From contig JAOAES010000179.1 in the NCBI GenBank assembly GCA_026416655.1, positions 1 through 8,943 of the forward strand: 8,943 nucleotides of DNA, written 5' to 3'. The notes beneath the pieces were generated by a model. That model did not search any database and was not told the DNA's origin. It saw nothing but the letters and a program-made list of their open reading frames with translations. Shown here piece after piece: positions 1-6,195 of the stretch (the first letter of the stretch is position 1; the number at the start of each line of letters is the position of its first letter). The DNA comes from Fimbriimonadales bacterium (GTDB lineage Bacteria; Armatimonadota; Fimbriimonadia; Fimbriimonadales; GBS-DC). A program made the position numbers and the translations under genes.

Positions 1-1176
1 TTCGTGCCGTTGCTGAACCGCGCGCGACTGCTCTACAGACTGCCCGTGCGCAACCTGTCGCGTTCGCCCAGGCGCACAGTGGTCGGCGTGATGGGCGTGG
101 GGCTGGGCGTGATGATGGCGATGCTCGCGCGTGGGATTATGGACTCGCGCGATGTGGTGCTGGCGCTCTACTTCGAGCAGACGCTGAGCGAAGACCTGCG
201 CGTGGGGTTCACGCAGATGCAGGAGGCGAGCGTTGTAGACCGAGTGCGCGGCTGGCGTGGCGTGCAGCGCGTGGAAGGCTCGCTGGAGCTGCCCGTCAAA
301 CTCCGTCGTGGTGAGCGTACCTACGACGCGCTGTTGCGGGCGGTAGACCCTCATAGCCCGAACCTGCACTTGTTCACAGAATCGGGCGAGCCTGTTGCGC
401 TCACGGGGCTGGTGTGCGGGCAGGTGGTGCAGCAGCGGCTCGGTCTGGAGCGGGGCGATATGGTGTATCTTGCGCTGCCCGCCGAGTGGCTGGACGAGAC
501 GCCGCGCGAGACGCCTTTGCGCGTGCACGGGCTGGTGTGGGAGACGATTGGCACGGTGGTCTACCTGCCGCGTGCGCAGGCGCAGGCGTGGCTCCGTCGC
601 CAGCTGCTCGCGCCGCCGAACGCCATCAGCAGCCTGCGCGTGTGGGTGGAGCCAGCGTATCAGCGGGAGGTGATGCAACGCCTCAAGCAACTGTCCGACG
701 CAGGCGCAGTGATTGTTAGCGGGGAAGTCATCCAGCGGTTCCAGCGACTGGACGCGATTGCCCGCCAGTTTTTCTACTTTATGATGGGCTTCGGGATGGT
801 GATTGCGCTGGGCGTGATTTTCAGCGTGGTGACGGTGGGCGTGCTGGAGCGGCGCAACGAGGCGGCGACACTGCTCACAATTGGCTTCCAGCGCAGGCAG
901 GTGTACGGGCTGCTGCTCAGCGAGAATATGCTGCTCGTCACGTTGGGCGTGCTGGTGGGGCTGGTGCTGGGGCGGATTATGGTCTCCGTCGCGATAGAGG
1001 TGATTGTGCCCTCCGAGCAGGCGGAGCTCATCGCGTTCCGCCCCTACATCACTTGGCAGACCTATGCGTTCACGGCAATCCTGAGCTGGCTGGTGGGCTT
1101 GCTGGCGCAGCTGCCCGCGCTGAAGGTCATCACGCAGATTGACCTTGTGGCGGCGTTGAAGGAGCGGGTGAGTTAG
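1..1176 (+). CDS. FtsX/MacB-type ABC transporter permease, C-terminal module (probably 5'-partial)
   Basis: Membrane permease subunit of an ABC exporter, to be paired with a separate ATPase. Seen, numbering from the GTG at position 4: an RNLSRSPRRT motif followed by membrane segment 1 (about residues 25-45), a soluble extracytoplasmic domain (about 50-250), then three membrane segments (about 257-280, 303-326, 351-373). The ERRNEAATLLTIGF stretch (282-295) after the second segment is typical of the FtsX cytoplasmic loop. This TM-domain-3TM layout is that of one FtsX unit. The reading frame is open to the window edge, and the sequence resembles the second half of double-module permeases of about 780 residues, so I infer that the gene starts upstream. 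The GTG at 4 is the first visible start, but no ribosome-binding site can be seen. A complete 390-residue single-module permease is the alternative. The substrate cannot be told. Confidence 0.85.
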   Translation, partial: FVPLLNRARLLYRLPVRNLSRSPRRTVVGVMGVGLGVMMAMLARGIMDSRDVVLALYFEQTLSEDLRVGFTQMQEASVVDRVRGWRGVQRVEGSLELPVKLRRGERTYDALLRAVDPHSPNLHLFTESGEPVALTGLVCGQVVQQRLGLERGDMVYLALPAEWLDETPRETPLRVHGLVWETIGTVVYLPRAQAQAWLRRQLLAPPNAISSLRVWVEPAYQREVMQRLKQLSDAGAVIVSGEVIQRFQRLDAIARQFFYFMMGFGMVIALGVIFSVVTVGVLERRNEAATLLTIGFQRRQVYGLLLSENMLLVTLGVLVGLVLGRIMVSVAIEVIVPSEQAELIAFRPYITWQTYAFTAILSWLVGLLAQLPALKVITQIDLVAALKERVS

Positions 1177-1919
1177 CCACTCCGCACCGCCAGCCAGTGT
1201 TCGAGCCGATCGATGTCCGTGCCGACCTCGGGATACGGGGTAAGAATCGCCTTCACGGGGGTCTGGAGTATCTGCGCGACGCGCTGCTCAATCTGAGCGA
1301 TGCTCAGCAGGCGCGGATTGAGGTACTGCGCCAGCAGGAAGCGCAGGAGCAGCCCCAGCCCGATTTGCATCGCGAGGCGCACCGGCTGTTTGCGAGCGCG
1401 GTAGAGGGCTTCCAGACGATGCAGCTCGCGCAGGGCGACTTCACGCCGCGCCCAAAACAGGTTCCCGCCCGTCACCTCGCCCTCGCGCAGGCGCACGGTG
1501 GTGCGCTTCATATTCGGAAATCGCTCCCGACACAAATCGGCGGGCACGACGGCGTAGGTAAGCGACGCGCCGCTGCGCAGACTCTCCTCCAAAAAGAAGC
1601 GCACGCTCTCCGCTGTCAGAAACGGCAGGTCGACTGTCGCAAACAGCACCGACTCGGTCTGGCTCTGCTCCAGCCCGCGCCGCACATTCTCCAGCAGGTC
1701 TGCGCCGGGAGGTATCACGGTGTAGCCCTCGCCCGCGGGCGCGCTGCCCACAATCAGAATCGTCTGGACGGAGTCCACGCCCTGCAACGCCCGCAGCACA
1801 TGCTGGTACATCGGCGCGTCGCCGACAACGACTTCCGCGCGTGAACGTGCGCCCGCCTGCGCCTGCCATTCGGGTTCTATCGTCCCGCCTGCCAAAACGA
1901 CTGCGGTAGTCGGCTCCAT
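1173..1919 (-). CDS. MobA-like nucleotidyltransferase (GT-A fold NTP transferase family)
   Basis: 248 residues, last gene of the leftward operon. Seen: an N-terminal VVLAGG loop (7-12), which in this fold binds the nucleotide; a TVDLPFL motif (95-101), where D97 matches the metal-binding aspartate; KRTTVRLREGEVTGGN (138-153); and a late DIDRLEHW (235-242), like the DvDxpeD ending of the family. Known: relatives transfer a nucleotide to a phosphorylated acceptor, e.g. in molybdopterin or sugar-nucleotide synthesis. Odd: the usual RMG..K/KAL element after the glycine loop is replaced by SRAEVVVGDAPM (26-37), with no lysine there, so activity or substrate may differ. The acceptor is unknown and no molybdopterin genes are nearby. 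ATG at 1919 lies 3 bp after the preceding stop and lacks a clear Shine-Dalgarno, so coupling is likely. The stop overlaps that of the convergent permease gene. Confidence 0.8.
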   Translation of the reverse strand: MEPTTAVVLAGGTIEPEWQAQAGARSRAEVVVGDAPMYQHVLRALQGVDSVQTILIVGSAPAGEGYTVIPPGADLLENVRRGLEQSQTESVLFATVDLPFLTAESVRFFLEESLRSGASLTYAVVPADLCRERFPNMKRTTVRLREGEVTGGNLFWARREVALRELHRLEALYRARKQPVRLAMQIGLGLLLRFLLAQYLNPRLLSIAQIEQRVAQILQTPVKAILTPYPEVGTDIDRLEHWLAVRSG

Positions 1920-1922
1920 ATT

Positions 1923-2507
1923 CTAAAACTTAAAATCATCCGGCTTCAAATTCGGAAACGCATACTCGGTGAACACTCGGAGCGAGCGTGTGCCCTTCGA
2001 GTCGGCGTACTCGATGCGCAGGGGCATCAGGTCATTGCGCTCCAGAGTGAGGCTCACGCGCTGCACGGGGTCTTTCACAGGGGCGAAGCGGAGCGTATAG
2101 CCCTCGCGTTGCCCGATTTTCTCGCGCTGAACCGGCTCCGCCTTCGCCCCGCGAAACAGCCGCTGCAGGTCTTTGAGGATATGCCCCAAATCGGTCTCGA
2201 AGAATCGCGCGATTTCGGGGTCGTTCAGCTCGTACACGCGGCGGATAATCCCCTTGCGCGCATGCACCTTCTTCTCCACATCGGGGTTGTAAATCAGTGT
2301 CGCGCCGTTGCTGAACAGGTCGCGCTGGATGATGGTCATCTTGCGGTAGTGGGGCTGCAGGAACTCCAGCTTGTAGATTTGCTTCTCGCCGAGTTTGCCC
2401 GTCTTCTCGTCGCGCTCCTGAAACTCCCAAGTGTAGCTGTAGGCGCGGGTGCGGGCGACCTTCTGGGCGAACTGTTGCATCAGTTGCTGCGGGGTTGGGT
2501 TCTGCAT
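1923..2507 (-). CDS. LolA-like / DUF1571-like protein without signal peptide
   Basis: 194 residues. The pattern of long beta-strand stretches (YSYTWEFQERDE, KQIYKLEFLQPHYRKMTII, GYTLRFAP, VSLTLERNDLMPLRIEYAD) and the ending NLKPDDFKF resemble the half-barrel fold of LolA/LolB-type outer-membrane lipoprotein carriers and the related DUF1571 group. The family assignment is by eye and moderate. Odd: such proteins are normally periplasmic, yet this one begins MQNPTPQQLMQQF with no hydrophobic leader, and no upstream start could add one because the isomerase gene ends 3 bp earlier. It may be cytoplasmic or have another role; function unknown. The ATG start is supported by GGAGGT at 2515-2520 with a 7-nt spacer. 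That site lies within the last codons of the upstream isomerase gene, which suggests translational coupling. Confidence 0.7.
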   Translation of the reverse strand: MQNPTPQQLMQQFAQKVARTRAYSYTWEFQERDEKTGKLGEKQIYKLEFLQPHYRKMTIIQRDLFSNGATLIYNPDVEKKVHARKGIIRRVYELNDPEIARFFETDLGHILKDLQRLFRGAKAEPVQREKIGQREGYTLRFAPVKDPVQRVSLTLERNDLMPLRIEYADSKGTRSLRVFTEYAFPNLKPDDFKF

Positions 2508-2510
2508 GGT

Positions 2511-3548
2511 TCACACCTCCGGCGCGATGAACTGCTCTAAGTAGCGTTTGCCGATAAGGAAACCTTCCTCGCGTCCGACGGCGGCGTCTTCGTGTTCGAT
2601 GGACAGCACGCCGTTGTAGCCCACGCGGCGGAGCGCACCGATGTACTCGCCCCAGCGCACACTGCCCAGTCCCGGAATCACATAGCGCCACCAGCCGCTG
2701 CCTTGATTGCCCACATACTCCAGGCGCGTGCGCATCACTTCGGTATCCTTCGCGTGGGTGTGGAAAATGCGCGAGCCGAACAGGAACACCGCGTTGATGT
2801 AGTCAATCTGCTGCCACAGCAGGTGCGAGGGGTCAAAGTTCAGCCCGAAGTTGGGGTGCGGCACGACTTCAAACAGCCGTTGCCAGTGGTCTAACGCCTG
2901 AATGTTCGTGGCGAACCAGTTTTCTAAGGCGATATTGACGCCCTTTTCGCCGGCGTACTCGCACAGGGGATGGAACACGGCGGCGCAGTCTTCCTCGATA
3001 GTCTGCATTTTGCTCTTGCCGGGCACGGGATGTCCCGCGAGTGTGCAGACCACCTCCACGCCGAGCGCGTGTGCGATGTCGATCGCTTTGCGCACGCCCT
3101 CGTTGTTGCGCTGGCGTTCGTTTGGGTCGGGATGGGTGTTGTTCGTGTAGAAAGCGACCGACGACAGCCCTACGCCTGTTGTGTCTATCAGGCGTTTGAG
3201 CGCGTCGAGGTCAGGATTGTCCAGGTTCAGGTGCGGATGCCCATAGCCGCAGGCGAGTTCGAGGGTTTTGAATCCGTGTCGCCGCGCGAACTCGAAAACC
3301 TTCTCCAGCGGTTCACCGCCGAACGGCGCAGTGAGTATTCCGACATGCATAGTAGCAACGTGATTCGCGTTGGGGGAACGGTTTCCTGCGAGGTTCGCAT
3401 GCGTCGCGTCGTCTTCCCTGCTGACGACTTGTCCCCGAGGCGTGCAAGCAGCTTCCCCGTCAGCGTCGTCGTCCGGCTCGAAAGTGTAGTAGTAGATTCT
3501 GCGTCCATCGGGCTTGGTCTCGGCGCGTTTATGCATGCGCCACTTCAT
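2511..3548 (-). CDS. Sugar phosphate isomerase/epimerase (xylose isomerase-like TIM barrel) with N-terminal extension
   Basis: 345 residues from ATG 3548. The enzyme core begins at about residue 67 (MHVGILTAPFGGEPLEKVF, ATG 3350) and is a full AP-endonuclease-2/xylose-isomerase-like barrel of 279 residues. Metal-site candidates are E209 (ALENW), D239/H242 (NFDPSHL), H263/H265 (FHTHAKD) and E318 (SIEHED). Known: such enzymes isomerise or epimerise sugars or inositol derivatives using a divalent metal; the substrate is not readable here. Start choice: ATG 3548 overlaps the ROK stop as ATGA and has GGAGG at 3556-3560 with a 7-nt spacer, whereas ATG 3350 has no Shine-Dalgarno. The extra 66 residues start MKWRMHKRAETKPDGRRI, then YYYTFEPDDDADG, then a polar tail. 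They are not part of the barrel and may be a fused small protein. An in-frame ATG at 3635 would run inside the kinase gene and is less likely. Confidence 0.88.
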   Translation of the reverse strand: MKWRMHKRAETKPDGRRIYYYTFEPDDDADGEAACTPRGQVVSREDDATHANLAGNRSPNANHVATMHVGILTAPFGGEPLEKVFEFARRHGFKTLELACGYGHPHLNLDNPDLDALKRLIDTTGVGLSSVAFYTNNTHPDPNERQRNNEGVRKAIDIAHALGVEVVCTLAGHPVPGKSKMQTIEEDCAAVFHPLCEYAGEKGVNIALENWFATNIQALDHWQRLFEVVPHPNFGLNFDPSHLLWQQIDYINAVFLFGSRIFHTHAKDTEVMRTRLEYVGNQGSGWWRYVIPGLGSVRWGEYIGALRRVGYNGVLSIEHEDAAVGREEGFLIGKRYLEQFIAPEV

Positions 3549-4576
3549 CGACGCGCCTCCACCGCCTGCCATGCCAGCGCTGCCCCGCCCAGAATCCCAG
3601 CATCCTCGATGCGCTCCGCAGGCGCGATTTGGCAATCCTGCAGCAAGGTCGGCAGCGCGTAGTCGCGCACCGTGCGGTGGATTGCATCGAAAAGGGGCGC
3701 GCCCGCTTTGGCAATCTGTCCGCCAATCGCCACGACTTCAGGATTGAAAATATTGATAAAGGTCGCGATGGCAACTCCCAGATACGCGCCAATCTCCTGC
3801 CAGATGGCGATTGCGGTTGGGTCGCCTTGCTCCGCTGCTTGGCTCACCAGTGCGGGCGTGATTTTGGCGGGGTCGCCTTCCGTGAGCGCGTTCAGCAGGC
3901 TGTTGGGGTTGCGCCGTGCCTCCTCGCGAGCGAGTTCCACGATGGCGTCGCGCTTTGCGTATGCCTCGATGCAGCCCCGCGCGCCACATCCGCAGCGTGG
4001 TCCGCCGAAGTTGAGAATCGCGTGCCCCAGTTCACCTGCGCCGCCGCCCAGCCCCACGAGCAACACACCGCCGTCCCAGTGCGCGTTCCCCTGAACCTGA
4101 TGACGCGTCAGCACCACGCCGCCCCCAATGCCGGTGCCCAGTGTGAGCATCACCAGCCCGCGCGCCTGCCCGCGCCCGACTCCATAGTAGTATTCGCCAA
4201 GCGCCGCGAGATTCGCGTCGTTGCCCATCACGACAGGCAGGTTCAGTCGCGCGCGAACCGCATCGCCCAACGGGACATCACGCCAGACCTCGAAAATCTC
4301 CCCGCGCTGCTCACCAAAGTTCGGCGCCCAGCGCACCACCCCCCGCGCCGAATCGATGTGCCCAGGAACCGCCATGCCTATCGCCGCTGGCGCAACGCCC
4401 GACGCATCGATCGCCTCGCGAATAGTCAACACAATCTGTTCGAGAGTGATTCGGAAACCTTCCTGCGCGCGCGAAGGATGCTGCACCGGAGCGCTAAGCA
4501 GTTCGCCCTCACGATTCAGTACCGCAGCACGCACGTTCGTGCCGCCCAAATCTACGCCCACAACCGCCGTCGCCAT
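3545..4576 (-). CDS. ROK family sugar kinase (glucokinase-like)
   Basis: 343 residues, cytoplasmic, first gene of the leftward operon. Seen: phosphate-binding VGVDLGGTN (6-14), GNDANLAALGE (118-128) with catalytic-base candidate D120, the second glycine loop TLGTGIGGG (145-153), GELGH (181-185), and the ROK zinc site CGCGARGC (C195, C197, C202 with H185) followed by IEAY. A late VVAIGGQIAKAG closes the nucleotide site. Known: ROK kinases phosphorylate glucose, N-acetylglucosamine, N-acetylmannosamine, allose or fructose. There is no N-terminal helix-turn-helix, so it is an enzyme and not a ROK repressor. Odd: the stretch between TLGTGIGGG and GELGH seems about ten residues longer than usual, with AHWDGGVLLV inserted. 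ATG 4576 starts the conserved domain exactly; it has no Shine-Dalgarno and sits 9 nt from a TATACT box. With the coupled isomerase, a carbohydrate-use role is likely. Confidence 0.93.
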   Translation of the reverse strand: MATAVVGVDLGGTNVRAAVLNREGELLSAPVQHPSRAQEGFRITLEQIVLTIREAIDASGVAPAAIGMAVPGHIDSARGVVRWAPNFGEQRGEIFEVWRDVPLGDAVRARLNLPVVMGNDANLAALGEYYYGVGRGQARGLVMLTLGTGIGGGVVLTRHQVQGNAHWDGGVLLVGLGGGAGELGHAILNFGGPRCGCGARGCIEAYAKRDAIVELAREEARRNPNSLLNALTEGDPAKITPALVSQAAEQGDPTAIAIWQEIGAYLGVAIATFINIFNPEVVAIGGQIAKAGAPLFDAIHRTVRDYALPTLLQDCQIAPAERIEDAGILGGAALAWQAVEARR

Positions 4577-4631
4577 CAGCAGGAAAGTATACCTGCTGCG
4601 GTAGGCAGAGCCTGAGGTATACTTCCCGCAA
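4577..4631. promoter_or_regulatory. Divergent promoter region with mirror-image TATACT boxes
   Basis: Spacer between the ROK kinase (-) and ylxP (+). Seen: TATACT on the plus strand at 4618-4623, 8 nt before ATG 4632; and TATACT on the minus strand at 4591-4586, 9 nt before ATG 4576. The boxes lie in a longer inverted match: 4582-4594, reverse-complemented, agrees with 4615-4627 (AGGTATACTTCCC) at 12 of 13 bases. A separate perfect 7-bp inverted repeat, CAGCAGG (4577-4583) / CCTGCTG (4592-4598), surrounds the left box. Neither gene has a Shine-Dalgarno and no good -35 is visible. Inference: two divergent leaderless transcripts, possibly with a shared regulator site. Confidence 0.55.
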
Positions 4632-4919
4632 ATGGCGGCACGGATTGGCGTCTTGACCGTCGAACTCCATATTGGCGGTTGTCGCTCGCTGAAAGAGAAG
4701 CGACAGGTGGTGCAGAGCCTGATTACGCGCCTGCGCAACGACTTCAACCTCTCCGTCGCGGAAGTCGACCACCACGACCTGCACCAGCGAGCGTGCATCG
4801 CCGTCGCGTGCGTGGGCAACCAGACCGATTTCGTCAATCGCGTGCTGGATACCGTGCTGGAACGCCTTGAAACCGACGGGCGTATCATGCTACTGGAAAG
4901 CCATTTAGAACTGCTTTGA
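4632..4919 (+). CDS. ylxP: YlxP family protein (DUF503)
   Basis: 95 residues, the usual family length. Recognised from IGVLTVELHIGGCRSLKEKR (5-24) and the VSVAEVDHHDLHQRACIAVA-like core with its NQTDFVNRVLDTVLERLE helix. Known: DUF503/YlxP is a small conserved bacterial protein commonly encoded next to infB and rbfA and implicated in 30S ribosome work; its exact biochemical role is unsettled. Context fits, since rbfA begins 14 bp after its stop. nusA and infB are not upstream here: the neighbour is a divergent sugar kinase, so this is a split version of the usual nusA-infB cluster. ATG 4632 has no Shine-Dalgarno and follows a TATACT box by 8 nt, suggesting a leaderless message. Confidence 0.93.
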   Translation: MAARIGVLTVELHIGGCRSLKEKRQVVQSLITRLRNDFNLSVAEVDHHDLHQRACIAVACVGNQTDFVNRVLDTVLERLETDGRIMLLESHLELL

Positions 4920-4920
4920 C

Positions 4921-4927
4921 AAGGAGG
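4921..4927 (+). promoter_or_regulatory. Shine-Dalgarno fixing the rbfA start
   Basis: AAGGAGG lies just after the ylxP stop, with a 6-nt spacer to ATG 4934. It rules out the in-frame TTG at 4916, which precedes the site and would leave it inside the coding region. Confidence 0.85.
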
Positions 4928-4933
4928 ACGCCG

Positions 4934-5266
4934 ATGGGCGGACGTATGGAACGACTGGAATCGCTCCTGACTGCCGAACTCAGTCAGGTGCTACTGAAGG
5001 ATTTAGCAGGACAGGATTTAGGCTTGGCGACGATTACGGGCGTGAAGGTCGCGCGTGACCTCTCGCAGGCAACCGTCTATGTGAGCGTGTTAGGCGACGA
5101 GCGACGACGGAAGCAGACACTTGAGACCTTGCAACACTCGGCGGGCTATATCAAGGGACTGCTCGGCAAGCGACTGCACCTGAAGCGCATTCCGAGGCTG
5201 ATATTTGTGGATGACCCCTCGCTGCGGGACGCAGATCGAATCAGCCGCTTACTCAAAGATGGCTAA
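4934..5266 (+). CDS. rbfA: 30S ribosome-binding factor A
   Basis: 110 residues, a normal length for RbfA. It begins MGGRMERLESLLTAELSQVL, matching the usual R-x-x-R-V/L-xx-L-I-x-x-E-L opening, continues with the KH-type core (LATITGVKVARDLSQATVYVSVLG, 31-54; QHSAGYIKGLLGKRLHLKRIPRLIFVDD, 67-94) and ends SLRDADRISRLLKDG. Known: RbfA binds the 30S subunit and assists late 16S rRNA maturation around the 5' helix, and is needed for cold adaptation in several bacteria. It sits directly behind ylxP, a common pairing. The following TIM-barrel gene overlaps its last 8 bases, so the three genes probably form one transcript. Confidence 0.95.
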   Translation: MGGRMERLESLLTAELSQVLLKDLAGQDLGLATITGVKVARDLSQATVYVSVLGDERRRKQTLETLQHSAGYIKGLLGKRLHLKRIPRLIFVDDPSLRDADRISRLLKDG

Positions 5267-6086
5267 GCCGACGATTGCATGGATGCCCGTGCGCTTGATT
5301 CACCCGATTCTGCAGGGGCAGATGACCGTGTTTGACTGGCTGCGGCAAGCCCCTGCATTCGGCGTGCAGGCAGTGGAGATTTATCACGCCTTCCTGAGCG
5401 ACGCGAACCTGTCGCAAGTCAAAGCCGAGCTGAACGCGCTGGGGTTAAGCGTAAGCCAGATTACCTGCGCGCCTGACTTCACGAATCCTGACCCAGCCGT
5501 GCGTGCAGGTGAGCTGGAGGCGATGAAACGGCGCGTGGACTGGGCGGCGACGCTCGGCGCAAACGCTGTACGCACTACTGCCGGCATGGTTCACGATGAG
5601 GTAGAGCCGGGCGACGCTGCCAAGTACGCCGTCGAGTGCATGGTCAAACTCGCTGAGTATGCTGTACCCTGTGGCGTGTACCCCTGCTACGAGAACCACT
5701 ATAAAGACCGCCTGTGGACGCGCGAGGATTTCTCGTTCCTGCCCGAACGCTTTCTGCAGATTTTTGAGCAGATTGAACCGACCCCTGTGCGCGTGAACTT
5801 CGACTTCGCAAACCCGCTGATGACTGGCGCAGACCCCGTGGGGTTGCTACAGCGCGTGGTACACAAGGTGCATCATGTGCATGCGGGCGACCGCTTGCCG
5901 GGCGAGTATCAACACAGCGTGTTGGGCGAGGGCGCAGTTCCGTTCCAACCCCTGCTGCAGATATTGAAGGCGCACGGCTACACGGGCTACCTGAGCATCG
6001 AGGACGGTCAGGCGCAGGGCGACGCAGGTTTTCGCAAGTCGCTGGCGTTCCTGAACGCGCAAATCGCGGGGATTTGGGGAAATTAG
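5259..6086 (+). CDS. Sugar phosphate isomerase/epimerase, TIM-barrel family (second copy)
   Basis: 275 residues from ATG 5259. It is a xylose-isomerase-like barrel: GVQAVEIYHAFL near the start, E145 (CYENHY), D182 (VNFDFANPL), H206/H208 (HHVHAGD) and E248 (LSIEDG) are candidate metal or substrate ligands. Known: the family includes hexose, inositol and hydroxypyruvate isomerases and endonuclease IV; here a sugar isomerase/epimerase is most likely, substrate unknown. It is distinct from the isomerase on the other strand (different spacing around all motifs), so not a recent duplicate. ATG 5259 overlaps rbfA by 8 bp and lacks a clear Shine-Dalgarno; ATG 5283 (MPVRL) is an alternative. Reinitiation after rbfA would couple the two. 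Confidence 0.88.
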   Translation: MAKPTIAWMPVRLIHPILQGQMTVFDWLRQAPAFGVQAVEIYHAFLSDANLSQVKAELNALGLSVSQITCAPDFTNPDPAVRAGELEAMKRRVDWAATLGANAVRTTAGMVHDEVEPGDAAKYAVECMVKLAEYAVPCGVYPCYENHYKDRLWTREDFSFLPERFLQIFEQIEPTPVRVNFDFANPLMTGADPVGLLQRVVHKVHHVHAGDRLPGEYQHSVLGEGAVPFQPLLQILKAHGYTGYLSIEDGQAQGDAGFRKSLAFLNAQIAGIWGN

Positions 6087-6098
6087 ACCGCCCCCCTC

Positions 6099-6128
6099 TT
6101 GACAAGTCCGTCTGACCTGTGGTATAAT
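6099..6128 (+). promoter_or_regulatory. Sigma-70 promoter of the tetR-tolC operon
   Basis: A perfect TTGACA (6099-6104) and a perfect TATAAT (6123-6128) are separated by 18 bp in the only sizeable spacer on this side of the window (6087-6195). Transcription should begin near 6135, about 60 nt before the tetR ATG. The match to consensus implies a strong promoter held down by a repressor. Confidence 0.85.
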
Positions 6129-6130
6129 GT

Positions 6131-6143
6131 TGACCAGCGGTCA
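6131..6143. promoter_or_regulatory. Palindromic operator 1, likely TetR autoregulatory site
   Basis: Perfect 13-bp palindrome TGACC-AGC-GGTCA lying over the expected transcription start, 2 bp after the -10 box. TGACC...GGTCA palindromes are a common operator type for TetR-family repressors. An additional TCTGACC (6111-6117) inside the promoter spacer is the inverted partner of GGTCAGA (6139-6145). Confidence 0.7.
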
Positions 6144-6147
6144 GAAA

Positions 6148-6161
6148 TGACCGTCGGTTCA
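6148..6161. promoter_or_regulatory. Operator 2, imperfect repeat of operator 1
   Basis: TGACC-GTC-GGTTCA repeats the TGACCnnCGGT core of operator 1, with one extra T in the right half. Centre-to-centre distance from operator 1 is 17 bp. Two neighbouring sites would allow two repressor dimers to bind, but the second may be a weaker or decayed site. Confidence 0.55.
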
Positions 6162-6195
6162 TACAATTTATCAATACGCAGGTCGGGAACGGACT

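Noticed and set aside
1197..1844. 215-codon plus-strand frame opposite the nucleotidyltransferase
   Set aside because: Shadow frame with no recognisable motif; the minus strand has clear VVLAGG and DLP motifs.
2032..2691. 219-codon minus-strand frame overlapping the LolA-like gene and isomerase
   Set aside because: Out of frame with both supported genes; composition is Arg/Ala/Gly-rich as expected for a shadow.
3549..3635. Extension of the isomerase frame to ATG 3635
   Set aside because: It would lie inside the ROK gene and is low-complexity. ATG 3548 has a strong ribosome site and ATGA coupling.
3629..4615. Long plus-strand frame (328 codons) opposite the ROK kinase
   Set aside because: Shadow of a GC-rich gene: His/Arg/Ala-rich, no domain, and fully antisense to a well-supported enzyme.
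4577..4888. Extension of the ROK kinase frame upstream to ATG 4888 (447 residues)
   Set aside because: The extra 104 residues are antisense to ylxP, are Ser/Arg/Thr-rich and unlike any domain. The ROK glycine loop begins right at ATG 4576.
4916..4933. TTG start for rbfA
   Set aside because: It precedes the AAGGAGG site that serves ATG 4934, and the first six residues are not part of the family pattern.
5205..5258. Earlier start for the second TIM-barrel gene
   Set aside because: It encodes MWMTPRCGTQIESAAYSK from out-of-frame rbfA codons; the conserved barrel opens at MAKPTIAWMP.
6076..6100. GGGG/CCCC stem with TCTT after the second isomerase as a terminator
   Set aside because: Only four pairs, large loop and almost no T tract.
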